Below, one piece after another: positions 15,497 to 25,268 of a DNA stretch of 64,000 nucleotides (its first letter is position 1; the number at the start of each line of letters is the position of its first letter). The notes under the pieces were generated by a model. The model saw only the letters and a list, made by a program, of their open reading frames with translations, was not told the origin of the DNA and did not search any database. The position numbers and the translations under genes were made by a program. The stretch covers positions 413,124 to 477,123 of the forward strand of contig NZ_LMSJ01000012.1 in assembly GCF_001428105.1 (NCBI RefSeq), given 5' to 3'. The stretch is from Paenibacillus sp. Soil766 (lineage in GTDB: Bacteria; Bacillota; Bacilli; Paenibacillales; NBRC-103111).

Positions 15497-17116
15497 TCAG
15501 TGATTCACTAAACCTAATCGTTCTTGTTGCTCTTTGTTAGCTGGCTCCACGCGTTTCCTGCTGATGAGGGCATAGCGTAAGCTGTCAACAAGTGCATACC
15601 AGCTAGCTTCAATAATGTTACTAGATACACCGAGTGTGTTCCATGTGGTATTGAAATCAGTGGATTCCATAAGCACGCGAACTTTGCCTGCTGTTGCATC
15701 TTTCTCGTCAAGTACACGTACTTTATAATCCGAAAGATGAACGTTCTTAATGTCTGGATAGTATTGAATGAGCGCTTTCCGCAAGGCATTATCAAGTGCA
15801 TTGACAGGACCGTTACCTTCAGCCGCGGTATAAATAGTTTCGCCATGTACTTTCACCTTGACGATCGCTTCGGAGACAACAGAATGATTCGCTGATTTCT
15901 CAACGAGCATCTTAAATGATTCTAAGGTGAAAATTTCTTCAAGGCCTTCAAAGGCTTCGCGCAATAAGAGTTCAAGAGTAGCGTCCGCACCTTCGAATTG
16001 ATAGCCCTGGTGTTCCATGTCTTTTATTTTCTCGATAATCTCTTTGGTCTTCTGATGCTCTTTGTTGAAATCTAAGTTTAGTTCTTGTGCCTTGACCAAA
16101 ACGTTACTTTGGCCGGCGAGTTCGGAAACGAGCACGCGTTGTTTATTTCCTACATACTCAGGTTTCGTATGCTCATACGTGCTGGCATCCTTAAGGATGG
16201 CGGATACGTGAATGCCCCCTTTGTGTGCGAAGGCCGCGTTACCCACATAAGGTTGGTTAACAGGCATATGCATGTTGGCGATCTCACTGATATATCTCGA
16301 AACCGATGTAAGTGACTTCAGTTGATCTGCAGAGATGACATCATAACCCAGTTTCAATTGCAAGTTAGGGATAATCGAGCTTAAGTTCGCATTTCCGCAA
16401 CGCTCCCCGTAGCCGTTGATGGTCCCTTGAACTTGTCTAGCGCCGGCTTGTACAGCTGCTAAGGAGTTCGCTACACCTAATTCACAATCATTGTGAGCAT
16501 GAATGCCCACTGGTGTGGAAATGTGCTGTGTAACTGTCGTTACAATGGCAGTGATCTCATTCGGTAAGGAGCCGCCATTCGTGTCACAAAGTGTAATCCA
16601 ATCCGCGCCAGCGTCTTGTGCTTTTTTGATTGTTTGAAGCGCATAGTCAGGATTATTCTTGTAGCCGTCAAAGAAATGCTCGGCATCATAAATAACTTCC
16701 ATTCCGCTGCTTTTCAAAAAGAGAACGGAGTCATAAATCATGTTTAAGTTTTCTTCAAGTGTTGTTTGAATAGCTGTCGTTACATGAAAGTCCCATGACT
16801 TACCGAAAATCGTGGCAACTTGCGCACCGGATTCAACGAGTCTATTTAGGTTAATGTCATCAGCGGCAAGCGAATCTTTCCGTCTTGTGCTACCAAAAGC
16901 GGTAATCTTGGCATTCGTAAAAGTCATGGTGCGTGCTCGCTCAAAGAATTCAATATCTTTGCTGTTGCTGCCCGGCCATCCGCCTTCAATATAATGAACC
17001 CCGAGCTCATCTAGCTTACGGGCAATTTTGATTTTATCCTCAACGGATAGGGAGATACCTTCTCCTTGGGTTCCGTCTCGTAGGGTGGTGTCGAAGATTT
17101 TGACTGATGTTGGCAT
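15497..17116 (-). CDS. cimA: (R)-citramalate synthase
   Basis: The 539-residue enzyme condenses pyruvate and acetyl-CoA to citramalate, the threonine-independent route to 2-oxobutyrate and isoleucine. The N-terminal TIM barrel of the HMGL/isopropylmalate synthase family shows DTTLRDGTQGEG (residues 8-19), the metal-binding HAHNDCELGVANS and NGYGERCGNAN; the C-terminal 120 residues form the LeuA-type allosteric domain. IEGGWPGSN rather than the LeuA pattern favours CimA. The start is the ATG at 17116: the longer frame begins with a TTG that overlaps the ribosome site AAGGAGG itself. It stands apart from other branched-chain genes. Confidence 0.9.
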   Translation of the reverse strand: MPTSVKIFDTTLRDGTQGEGISLSVEDKIKIARKLDELGVHYIEGGWPGSNSKDIEFFERARTMTFTNAKITAFGSTRRKDSLAADDINLNRLVESGAQVATIFGKSWDFHVTTAIQTTLEENLNMIYDSVLFLKSSGMEVIYDAEHFFDGYKNNPDYALQTIKKAQDAGADWITLCDTNGGSLPNEITAIVTTVTQHISTPVGIHAHNDCELGVANSLAAVQAGARQVQGTINGYGERCGNANLSSIIPNLQLKLGYDVISADQLKSLTSVSRYISEIANMHMPVNQPYVGNAAFAHKGGIHVSAILKDASTYEHTKPEYVGNKQRVLVSELAGQSNVLVKAQELNLDFNKEHQKTKEIIEKIKDMEHQGYQFEGADATLELLLREAFEGLEEIFTLESFKMLVEKSANHSVVSEAIVKVKVHGETIYTAAEGNGPVNALDNALRKALIQYYPDIKNVHLSDYKVRVLDEKDATAGKVRVLMESTDFNTTWNTLGVSSNIIEASWYALVDSLRYALISRKRVEPANKEQQERLGLVNH

Positions 17117-17354
17117 GGGTTCCTCCTTCAAAAGCTAGCAAAGTGACTTTGGTGCATTGGAAATGTGAGTAGTTTCGCTTGCTTTAAAGCGCTAATGTAT
17201 AATTTACGATTATAACATAAATGTACAGGTAAAGACATCATAACGTAAAACCGCGTCACCTTGAATGATTATTTTTTTGACATCTTAATTGGGTTATGTT
17301 TCACTCGAATAGACGGCTCTGAAATCTGATTCAATATACTGGGAGGTAATGAGT

Positions 17355-18656
17355 ATGGTGTCGGTAGAGCATCATTATCCCAAGCAAGGCAGAGTCATTT
17401 TACATATTGATATGAATGCATTCTATTGTTCGGTTCATGAAGCCGTAGAGCCTGACCTCTATAAGGGGAAGCCGCTTGCTGTTGCTGGGAGTGTGGAGCT
17501 ACGTAAGGGGATAGTTGTTACTTCATCATATGCAGCTCGCAAGCTAGGGATCAAGACAGGCATGCAAGTTAGGCAAGCGTTGAAAATATGTCCAGATCTG
17601 ATTTTAATCAAACCAGACTTTGATCTCTATCGAAATTTCTCGAGGCGGTTTATGCAGATAGTCTATGGGTATTCACCGATGGTAGAATCTATGTCTATTG
17701 ATGAATGTTTTGTAGATATCACAGGTTCCAAACAGTTTGGTACGCCACTTGATATCGCAAATAGTATTCAAAGAAAAATAATGCAAGAGTTGAATTTACC
17801 ATGCTCCATTGGTGTCGCGCCGAATAAGCTGCTAGCTAAAATGGGATCTGATATGAAGAAGCCAAATGGGATTACGGTACTGCGGCTTCGAGATGTGCCG
17901 ACTGTTTTCTGGGATAAGCCGTGTCAATATTTATATGGAATTGGGAAAAAAACAGCGGAAAAGCTTACGAAGCTTGGTATCCTGACTTTAGGGCAGTTGG
18001 CTGTTGCGGATGACACGTTGTTAAGTAAGCACTTCGGAGTCATGGGTCCTCACTTAAAGCGCGCAGCCAATGGAATTGATTCCTCGGTTGTGAATCCAGA
18101 GCAAGAGCAGAGCAAGTCCATTGGGCACACGACGACATTACCTCGTGATTATACGGATCGCAACGAAGTTCATCGTGTCCTGCTAAATTTGGCGGATCAA
18201 GTAGCGAGGAGGCTACGTAAGCAGGAGCTCATGACTTCGACAATTCAGATTACGATTCGTAATCCTGAGATGAGGACGATTACGAGATCACTTACTTTGC
18301 AGGCTCCGACTGAACATATGGATGATATTTATCGCACCGCCTGTCAGCTATATGATCATCAATGGGAAGATGGTAATCCCGTAAGGTTACTTGGAATCAC
18401 ATTACAGAATTTGATCGCTAAGGAAGAATCCTACGTACAGCTTGATTTATTCGATTACGAGAAACAGCCGCGGAGGGAAAACCTGAATCGAGTAATGGAT
18501 AAACTGCGTGATAAATTCGGTGAAGGTGCGATTCTTACAGCAGGGATGATGAGTGACGACCCCTCTTCCTTAATTCGAAATCACAAAGTAAGAGGGACGT
18601 CCTTGCAAATGGATCATTTGCGAAATAATCCTCTTCATAAAGATAAAGGAGAGTGA
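17355..18656 (+). CDS. dinB: DNA polymerase IV (Y family)
   Basis: The 433-residue translesion polymerase has the Y-family catalytic carboxylates in HIDMNAFYCSVH and SIDECFVDITG, the thumb helix-hairpin-helix LYGIGKKTAEKLTKLGI and a little-finger domain (IGHTTTLPRDYTDR). QLDLFDYEK near the C terminus fits the beta-clamp binding motif QLxLF. The ATG at 17355 has GGGAGG 8 bases upstream; an ATG two codons earlier is too close to it. No LexA box was found in the short upstream region. MobB follows after 5 bases. Confidence 0.92.
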   Translation: MVSVEHHYPKQGRVILHIDMNAFYCSVHEAVEPDLYKGKPLAVAGSVELRKGIVVTSSYAARKLGIKTGMQVRQALKICPDLILIKPDFDLYRNFSRRFMQIVYGYSPMVESMSIDECFVDITGSKQFGTPLDIANSIQRKIMQELNLPCSIGVAPNKLLAKMGSDMKKPNGITVLRLRDVPTVFWDKPCQYLYGIGKKTAEKLTKLGILTLGQLAVADDTLLSKHFGVMGPHLKRAANGIDSSVVNPEQEQSKSIGHTTTLPRDYTDRNEVHRVLLNLADQVARRLRKQELMTSTIQITIRNPEMRTITRSLTLQAPTEHMDDIYRTACQLYDHQWEDGNPVRLLGITLQNLIAKEESYVQLDLFDYEKQPRRENLNRVMDKLRDKFGEGAILTAGMMSDDPSSLIRNHKVRGTSLQMDHLRNNPLHKDKGE

Positions 18657-18661
18657 AGAAC

Positions 18662-19165
18662 ATGGCTCATTATTTGGGCTTCGCGGGATTTTCCAACAGC
18701 GGGAAAACAACATTGGTTGCTAAGCTCGTCATAGAAATGAAACTTCGCGGCCATCGGATTGCGGTAATGAAACATGATGCCCATGGACACTATAAAGAAG
18801 CACAAGGAGCCGACTCCACTGTATTTGTTGAGACAGGTGCCGACGTCGTGGTTACACTTTCTCCGAATGCGATACACGTCTATGAGAAGAAGGAAACAAC
18901 GTGTCTGGAAGAGCAGTTAGTAGCATATGACCATCTTGATTATATTTTTATTGAGGGGTTCAAGAAGGAAAAGCATCCAAAGATTGGGGTTTATCGTACA
19001 ATAGAGCAAAAGGGATTACTTGAAGGAAGGGCGCCGGGCTTAATTGCAGTTGCGACAGATCTAACAGATCTAGAAGATACTTTCGCGCTTCCGCAGTTTA
19101 ATTTGAATGATATCGGTGGAATTGCAGACTTTATTGAGCAGTATTTCATGAATTGTCAATTTTAA
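18662..19165 (+). CDS. mobB: Molybdopterin-guanine dinucleotide biosynthesis adaptor protein MobB
   Basis: The 167-residue P-loop NTPase begins MAHYLGFAGFSNSGKTTL with a Walker A motif at residues 11-18. KHDAHGHYKEAQGADS, the GA..V ribbon and FIEGFKKEKHPKIGVYR are typical for MobB, which helps MobA attach GMP to molybdopterin. No other molybdenum cofactor gene is in the window. Start ATG 18662 is used (AAAGGAG 14 bases upstream); a GTG at 18653 overlaps the dinB stop and is also possible, so the pair may be translationally coupled. Confidence 0.87.
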   Translation: MAHYLGFAGFSNSGKTTLVAKLVIEMKLRGHRIAVMKHDAHGHYKEAQGADSTVFVETGADVVVTLSPNAIHVYEKKETTCLEEQLVAYDHLDYIFIEGFKKEKHPKIGVYRTIEQKGLLEGRAPGLIAVATDLTDLEDTFALPQFNLNDIGGIADFIEQYFMNCQF

Positions 19166-19168
19166 GGT

Positions 19169-19466
<298 letters not shown>

Positions 19467-19510
19467 TCATAATTTCAAAATTCATTTTGTGGGAAAACTG
19501 CGAAATGTCG

Positions 19511-19551
19511 AAAGAGCTCGTTTCCTGAGGGGGAACGGGCTCTTTTTTTTT
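19511..19551 (+). terminator. Terminator of the ferredoxin gene
   Basis: AAAGAGCTCGTTTCC pairs with GGGGAACGGGCTCTTT with one mismatch, followed by a run of nine T. Confidence 0.88.
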
Positions 19552-19581
19552 GATGAAAAACGTGAAATTTGTAACAATTTA

Positions 19582-19610
19582 TTGCCAATTCACAGCTAGC
19601 ATCTTACAAT
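19582..19610 (+). promoter_or_regulatory. Sigma-A promoter of the cyclase-FecR-NHL unit
   Basis: TTGCCA (19582-19587) and TACAAT (19605-19610) are 17 bases apart, 22 bases before GGGGAGG of the cyclase gene. Confidence 0.68.
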
Positions 19611-19637
19611 GAAACTAGTAAACTCGGGGAGGATTAT

Positions 19638-21488
19638 ATGGGTAAGAAGAAATGGATTAAGACTTTAGTAGTAGGACTCATTTTAATGGTATTTTCGACA
19701 TATTTCTACACAGTGAACTCTAGTGGTTTATTTTACTTTGTCGAGGGTCCTCTCCAGGATATTTTGCGCAGCGCCAAATCGGTAGAGGAGCGTCAACCGG
19801 ACGATCGGATCAAGATTGTTAAAATTGATGAAAAGTCACTTTCTGCCATCGGGAAATTTCCGTGGGATCGAAGTACATATGCACAAGTCATTGAAAAGTT
19901 AGAGCAATCAGGTGCGGCGGCTATTGGGATCGACGTTGTGCTTGCAGAGCCATCGAAGAACCCTGCAGACGATAAAGCATTAGCTGATGTGCTAGCGAAG
20001 TACTCCAATATTATTTTGCCTGTACAGATTAACTATCCTTCCAAACAACAGTCAGCAGGCGAACTAGTTCCTGAGAGAATTGATTATCCCTCCGAAACCC
20101 TAACGACCAAAAGAGAACAAATGGCTCATATCAATGTATTTGTTGATAAGGATGGCAAAGCACGCAAGCTTCCTGTCGGTTTGCCTGATGAGAAAGGTGC
20201 ATACATACCCGCATTCAGTGTCGCTCTTGCGAATTTAGTTTTGGATGACAATGAAAAGGTAACACGTGATTCGGCAACTGGTGAATGGAAACGCGGGAAT
20301 GAAGTCTTACCGACAAATGATAGAAATCAAGTGACGACTGAGTTCTTCACGCAGCCAAGACAAAAGATTGACGCAACGACTGGTTATGAGTTGCTTTCCT
20401 TCGTTGATGTACTTAATAGTACAAAAGCACTGCCCCTAAAAGGCAGCATAGTGCTTGTGGGTCCATTTGTTACAGCCATGCAGGATGAATACCCAACACC
20501 GATCTCCTCGGTTAAGATGTTCGGGATAGAAATCCATGCCAATATGATTCAAACATTATTGGAGAGTGTGTTCTTTAAGGATGCTTCGAAATCCGCTGGA
20601 ATCGCGATTATTTTACTAATTTCATTGCTGGCCATATTTTTATTTGAAAAGTTCAATGGGAAGACTGCATTATTCATATTCCTGGGCATCTTCGTGCTAT
20701 ATGGCCTTGTATGGTTAGGATTCTATACGGTTGGTTCTATGTTCTTACCGCTGGTGTATCCACAATTTGCACTAGTAACGATCTATGTTTGGTCATTAGT
20801 TAGTCATTATTTAGAAGAACGCAAAGAACGGAATCGGGTTACTGGGATTTTCGGTCGATTCGTTTCCAAAACAGTTGTGGATGAGCTGCTGCAGTCAGGT
20901 GAAGATGTGAAGCTCGGCGGAAGCCGTAAAGACATTTCATTAATATTTGTTGATATTCGAGGGTTTACACCGATGTCGGAACGACTGGAGCCAGAGCAGG
21001 TTATTCAGGTGTTAAATGAATATCTAGATGTCTGTACCAAAGCAATCTTTAAGTTCAATGGTACGTTAGATAAATTCATTGGTGATGGCGTTATGGCGAT
21101 GTTTGGCGCACCGATTGAATATGATAATCACCCTGAAATGGCTGTTAGAGCTGCGATCGAGATGAAGTCTCAAGCAGATATTCTCGAGCAGAAGTTGATT
21201 AAGAATTATGGTATCGGTGTGAAATTCGGTTTGGGTATTAATAGTGGTCCTGCGGTTGTTGGTAACATCGGATCTGAAGATCTGAGGTTGGATTATACAG
21301 CCATTGGAGATACAGTTAACTTATCAGCACGACTAGAATCTAATGCTAAACCAGGCCAAATTTTGATTAGTGAACAGACGTATGAGCGAGTCAAAGGTTT
21401 ATTCGAGATTGAATCTATAGGTGAAATTAAAGTAAAAGGGAAAGAAAAACCGGTTGCTGTTTTTGAAGTTATCGGGCACTTGAAATAA
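19638..21488 (+). CDS. CHASE2-domain class III adenylate cyclase
   Basis: The 616-residue protein has an N-terminal membrane helix (about 9-27), an extracellular CHASE2 sensor (about 35-310), three membrane helices (about 318-395) and a cytoplasmic cyclase domain (about 428-610). The catalytic set is complete: metal-binding Asp439 (FVDIRGF) and Asp483 (IGDGVMA), adenine-selecting Lys479 and Asp552 (DYTAIGD), and transition-state Asn561 and Arg565. It should therefore make cAMP in response to an outside cue. GGGGAGG precedes the ATG at 19638. It heads a probable operon with a FecR-domain protein 21 bases downstream and an NHL protein. No cAMP receptor or phosphodiesterase is in the window. Confidence 0.88.
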   Translation: MGKKKWIKTLVVGLILMVFSTYFYTVNSSGLFYFVEGPLQDILRSAKSVEERQPDDRIKIVKIDEKSLSAIGKFPWDRSTYAQVIEKLEQSGAAAIGIDVVLAEPSKNPADDKALADVLAKYSNIILPVQINYPSKQQSAGELVPERIDYPSETLTTKREQMAHINVFVDKDGKARKLPVGLPDEKGAYIPAFSVALANLVLDDNEKVTRDSATGEWKRGNEVLPTNDRNQVTTEFFTQPRQKIDATTGYELLSFVDVLNSTKALPLKGSIVLVGPFVTAMQDEYPTPISSVKMFGIEIHANMIQTLLESVFFKDASKSAGIAIILLISLLAIFLFEKFNGKTALFIFLGIFVLYGLVWLGFYTVGSMFLPLVYPQFALVTIYVWSLVSHYLEERKERNRVTGIFGRFVSKTVVDELLQSGEDVKLGGSRKDISLIFVDIRGFTPMSERLEPEQVIQVLNEYLDVCTKAIFKFNGTLDKFIGDGVMAMFGAPIEYDNHPEMAVRAAIEMKSQADILEQKLIKNYGIGVKFGLGINSGPAVVGNIGSEDLRLDYTAIGDTVNLSARLESNAKPGQILISEQTYERVKGLFEIESIGEIKVKGKEKPVAVFEVIGHLK

Positions 21489-21509
21489 AATTGCTGGGAG
21501 GCGTGCGGA

Positions 21510-23474
21510 GTGGGAATGACAAAGAAATCATTTGTATCAATGTTTTTAAGTTTTAGCTTAGTGTTTAGTTTAGTTTCTGTGCTGTTGGTAAAACCTGTGG
21601 ATGCGAAAACGGTCCGGGTTGCCATTATTTCAGCTTTGTCTGGAGACGTCACGATTAAGAAAGGCGGCGGCTCTAAAACATACGATGCTTATGAGAGCAT
21701 GAGCTTAAACCAAGGTGATACCGTTTATACAGGAGACAGCTCCTCGGTAACGCTGAATTTAGCAAGCGGTGACGCTGATGTCACATTAGGTGACAATGCA
21801 GAGCTTAATGTATCAGACCTTAACTCAGCGAATGGAAATAAGAAATCAAAGCTGAAAGTTTGGGCAGGTTCCATGTGGGTTAAAGTTAAATCATTGGCCG
21901 GTGCAGATGATGAATTTGAGATTGAGACGCCAACTGCAGTAATGGGTGTACGCGGAACGCAATTCTTCGTTTCCGTTGATCCGGTTAGTGGTAAGACCAA
22001 AATGGTTGTTGGCTCAGGAAGGGTTTCCGCATCGACGGTTAAGTCCAATTCAGATGAGACGCAAACCACAACGATTACATACTTAAATCCGACGCAAGAG
22101 ATTTCGTTAGATAATCGCGAAGAAACGTCGGATTTGGATTTGAAAGTAGAATTCTTTGATCTAGAAGACTTTATCAAACAAGCTTCTCCAGAAATTATTG
22201 CAGAGTTGCTGTTGAACAAAGCAGAGATTGATCAAGAAAACGAAGAGTTTATTTCTAAGAAGAAAAAAGAAATTGAAGAGGGCCTTCAAGGTGATCCATC
22301 TACCCTGAGCATTAAAAATCTATCAGATTTGGATAAAGTGAAACAAAACTTAGAGAATTTGATAGGTAATATTGCTAAAGAAGCATTGGCTGAGAAAAAA
22401 ATAGATCAAAAGGCATTGGATAAAATTATTGAAGAAACGAATAAAAAGATAACGCAAGAGGATAAGAAACTTGATTTATCTAAAGTTAAGCCGCTAGATA
22501 AAACGGCTGGTGTAGATCCTGAATTAGAGAAGAAGAAGCAAGAAGAGCTGAAAAAGCTAGAAGAAGCAAAGTTGAAAATGAAGCTGGAAAAAGATAAAAA
22601 AGCTGAGGAAGCTAAGATTAAGCTAGCTGATGCATTGAAGAAGCTAGAAGAAGAAAAGAAAAAGATTCAGGAAGAGAAGAAAGCTGCTGAAGCGAAGGCG
22701 AAAGCTGAGGCTGAAGCGAAGTTGATGGCTACTTATTCAGAGCTTGAGAAGAAAGCATTCGAAGCGGCGCAGACGGCAGTGAATAATGGGAATGGTAACA
22801 CTCCTAATACCAACCCAGGCGCTAGCCAAGGAACAGACCCAGGAACAGATCCAGGAACAGATCCAGGAACAGATCCAGGAACAGACCCAGGAACAGACCC
22901 GGGAACAGACCCAGGAACAGACCCGGGAACTGACCCAGGTACGACGCCAGAGCCCTCTGTTAGTTTGACTACGGAGGCATTTTATCCAGATAGTATGAGT
23001 GGTCATGAAGAAAAGACGGAAGGTCCGAATTTTAACCCATTTTATTATCTAAACATCCAATTATCTAACTTTACTGATATTTATGCTGCAGAGGTTCATT
23101 TGCTTTACGGTGAGGATACATTCGTAGTGTCGCAAGAGTTACCACTCATTGATCAACTTGAAAATAGGAATATTTTCCACACAGCAGCACAGGCAGGAAC
23201 GAGTGCGGACTATATCAAGGAATATAGCTCGTTGTATGAAAGTGGAGGGAGTAATGAGCTTGTTTATGCTGTAACCAAATTCGGGAATGCAACTAATGTT
23301 GAAGTTAACGGAACAACAACGTTAGTTAGTATACCGATGGTAACCGTCGGAGTTGACCAGATCCGAGTTGGTAAGATCGTGGTTGTTCGGAAGAATGGTG
23401 ACACTGTACAGAAGATTAATATTCCATTAACAAATATTAAACCTGCTAATGTGAGTAATCTACCACCTCTTTAA
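21510..23474 (+). CDS. Exported FecR-domain protein with charged coiled coil, PGTD-repeat linker and C-terminal domain
   Basis: The 654-residue protein has a signal peptide (to about residue 32), a FecR domain (about 45-175, with GDTVYTGDSSSVTL and TPTAVMGVRGTQFFV), a 200-residue Lys/Glu-rich coiled-coil stretch (about 235-430), a linker of PGTD repeats (about 440-478) and a C-terminal beta domain (about 485-654) that resembles cohesin-type folds in its pattern but was not identified. FecR domains in Firmicutes are extracellular and often sit beside CHASE2 proteins. The start is GTG at 21510 with GGGAGG 8 bases upstream. It lies 21 bases after the cyclase stop. A cell-wall or signal-presenting role is plausible but unproved. 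Confidence 0.8.
   Translation: MGMTKKSFVSMFLSFSLVFSLVSVLLVKPVDAKTVRVAIISALSGDVTIKKGGGSKTYDAYESMSLNQGDTVYTGDSSSVTLNLASGDADVTLGDNAELNVSDLNSANGNKKSKLKVWAGSMWVKVKSLAGADDEFEIETPTAVMGVRGTQFFVSVDPVSGKTKMVVGSGRVSASTVKSNSDETQTTTITYLNPTQEISLDNREETSDLDLKVEFFDLEDFIKQASPEIIAELLLNKAEIDQENEEFISKKKKEIEEGLQGDPSTLSIKNLSDLDKVKQNLENLIGNIAKEALAEKKIDQKALDKIIEETNKKITQEDKKLDLSKVKPLDKTAGVDPELEKKKQEELKKLEEAKLKMKLEKDKKAEEAKIKLADALKKLEEEKKKIQEEKKAAEAKAKAEAEAKLMATYSELEKKAFEAAQTAVNNGNGNTPNTNPGASQGTDPGTDPGTDPGTDPGTDPGTDPGTDPGTDPGTDPGTTPEPSVSLTTEAFYPDSMSGHEEKTEGPNFNPFYYLNIQLSNFTDIYAAEVHLLYGEDTFVVSQELPLIDQLENRNIFHTAAQAGTSADYIKEYSSLYESGGSNELVYAVTKFGNATNVEVNGTTTLVSIPMVTVGVDQIRVGKIVVVRKNGDTVQKINIPLTNIKPANVSNLPPL
22830..22945 (+). 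repeat. 12-bp tandem repeat coding for a PGTD linker
   Basis: About nine to ten units of GGAACAGAYCCM in a row, each coding for Gly-Thr-Asp-Pro. Units differ mainly at third codon positions. Loss or gain of units keeps the frame, so the linker length can vary. Confidence 0.9.
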
Positions 23475-23513
23475 TTAATTTGTAATTCTATTATCACTGC
23501 AAAAGGAGATCCT

Positions 23514-25136
23514 ATGAAACCATTACAACAAATATTTGTTTCAAGTATAATAGCTGCTACCTTGCTTGGAGGCTCATCGGCTTCGGCGGCTGGGTTAAGT
23601 GCTGATGCGTTGAAATCTAGCGATGGTCAAATTCTATCGGACATATCGACACTGGCGGGAATCGGCGATTTTGATGATCGTGAAGGGGAAGCATTACAGG
23701 CGGCATTTCGTGCCCCGAGCAGTGTACTACAGCTTGCTGATGGCAGCCTGCTCATTGCGGATACACGGAACCATGTCATTCGTAAAGTGAAGGATGGACA
23801 AGTCAGCACGTTTGCTGGTCCTGAGTTAGCCATTTTGAAGAATAGTCAAGGTTTCCCGACGGGGGGACTCCTTGATGGGAAAGCAAATGAATCATTCTTT
23901 AATGAACCGACAGGTCTTGCTGTAGATGCCAACGGTAACGTTTATGTCGCTGATGCAGGTAATCATGCAATTCGCAAAATAGACGTAAATGGGAATGTCT
24001 CCACAGTTGCAGGAAATGGTGTGCCTGGAAATAAAGATGGTAAGGGATCCGAAGCGAGTTTCAATCACCCAGGTGATATTGCTGTTGGTGCTGACGGTAC
24101 CTTGTATGTGGCGGACTCACTTAATCATGCGATTCGTAAAATCACTGCAGATGGTAATGTTACAACGCTCTCTGCGCCTGTTACACGTGTTATTCAAGTT
24201 CGTCCAGGTGAAGCTTCATTCGCAGGAGAATATCACGACGGAAGCCTTTCTACAGCGACATTCAATGAGCCTTCTGGACTTGTAGTGGATGGCAAAGGGA
24301 ATCTCTATGTTAGTGATACAGGGAATCAGCGTATCCGTTATATTGATTTGGCATCAGGAACGGTTTCGACTATCGCTGGATCTACACCGACAGTTGGTGC
24401 TTCGGCGATCTATGGGAAGAATGAGTTATATGCAGAAGGTGATTATGCGGATGGAGAAGCTTTGAAAGCGAAGTTTGACTTCCCGAAGGGTCTCACTGTA
24501 ACCTCTGAGGGGGGGCTTCTCATCGCGGATAGCTTGAATCATTCAGTTCGGTACCTATTGAACGGCCAAGTTACTACACTTACAGGAACGCCTCAAACGG
24601 GGGAAACAGACGGTGTTGAGCAATCTGCTGCGTTCTATAATCCTTCGGATGTACTGGTAACATCACAAGGTAATCTGGTTGTAGCTGATGCATCTAATAA
24701 CAAAATTCGCAAAATTACACCATATCAATTGCCTGAGACGGTTTCAAATGATGGGCAAGTGAAGGTAGTTAGCGGTAACAAACTTATTTCCTTCGATACT
24801 CAACCTGAAATTCAAGATGGGCGTACGATGGTGCCAGTTCGTGCAATCAGTGAGACGTTTGGGTATAAGGTGACTTATGTTGAACGGGATGGTAAATCAA
24901 TTGTACAGCTCTCCAAAGGTGATTTGACGGTAGAGTTAACCATTGGTGAAACGGGGATCATTCGTAAGCAAGGAGTTCTGCCAGATTTGAAAGTGGATAC
25001 AGATGTAGCGCCTTATGTGAAGCAAGATCGTACGTATGTGCCTGTTCGCTTCTTCGCTGAACAGATTGGATTGGATGTGCAGTGGGATGCTTCGTACCAA
25101 ACAGCAGTTTTACGTGTGAAATCGTATTCGAAATAA
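23514..25136 (+). CDS. Exported NHL-repeat beta-propeller with copper-amine-oxidase-type stalk domain
   Basis: The 540-residue protein has a signal peptide (about 1-26), then six or so NHL repeats (about 45-405) with recurring patterns such as LLIADTRNHVIRKV, VYVADAGNHAIRKI and LYVADSLNHAIRKI, and a C-terminal stalk domain (about 420-538) with DGRTMVPVRAISE and DRTYVPVRFFAEQIG. The stalk is the Cu-amine-oxidase N-terminal-like domain common on Paenibacillaceae surface proteins; it has no oxidase activity. NHL propellers bind proteins or sugars. AAAGGAG precedes the ATG. It is the third gene of the cyclase unit and is closed by a terminator. Confidence 0.85.
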   Translation: MKPLQQIFVSSIIAATLLGGSSASAAGLSADALKSSDGQILSDISTLAGIGDFDDREGEALQAAFRAPSSVLQLADGSLLIADTRNHVIRKVKDGQVSTFAGPELAILKNSQGFPTGGLLDGKANESFFNEPTGLAVDANGNVYVADAGNHAIRKIDVNGNVSTVAGNGVPGNKDGKGSEASFNHPGDIAVGADGTLYVADSLNHAIRKITADGNVTTLSAPVTRVIQVRPGEASFAGEYHDGSLSTATFNEPSGLVVDGKGNLYVSDTGNQRIRYIDLASGTVSTIAGSTPTVGASAIYGKNELYAEGDYADGEALKAKFDFPKGLTVTSEGGLLIADSLNHSVRYLLNGQVTTLTGTPQTGETDGVEQSAAFYNPSDVLVTSQGNLVVADASNNKIRKITPYQLPETVSNDGQVKVVSGNKLISFDTQPEIQDGRTMVPVRAISETFGYKVTYVERDGKSIVQLSKGDLTVELTIGETGIIRKQGVLPDLKVDTDVAPYVKQDRTYVPVRFFAEQIGLDVQWDASYQTAVLRVKSYSK

Positions 25137-25148
25137 GCATGAGATCAA

Positions 25149-25191
25149 GAAAGGCTTGGCAGAGTAAACTACTCTGACCAAGCCTTTTTTT
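25149..25191 (+). terminator. Terminator of the cyclase-FecR-NHL unit
   Basis: AAAGGCTTGGCAGAGTA and TACTCTGACCAAGCCTTTTTTT form a long stem with one bulged A and an A-C loop. Confidence 0.9.
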
Positions 25192-25268
25192 CATTCGGAC
25201 TTCAGCTTTGTGCCTCGATTGCCGATAAAAACGGAGAATACTGGAAAGCGGACTGGGGGCATGAAAGC

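Noticed and set aside
18662..19165. mobB as a decayed orphan
   Set aside because: The Walker motif, length and frame are intact; isolation from other cofactor genes is common.
22737..23006. Antisense and third-frame open frames over the PGTD repeat
   Set aside because: They arise from the 12-bp repeat, which leaves several frames open; the FecR protein frame explains the region.
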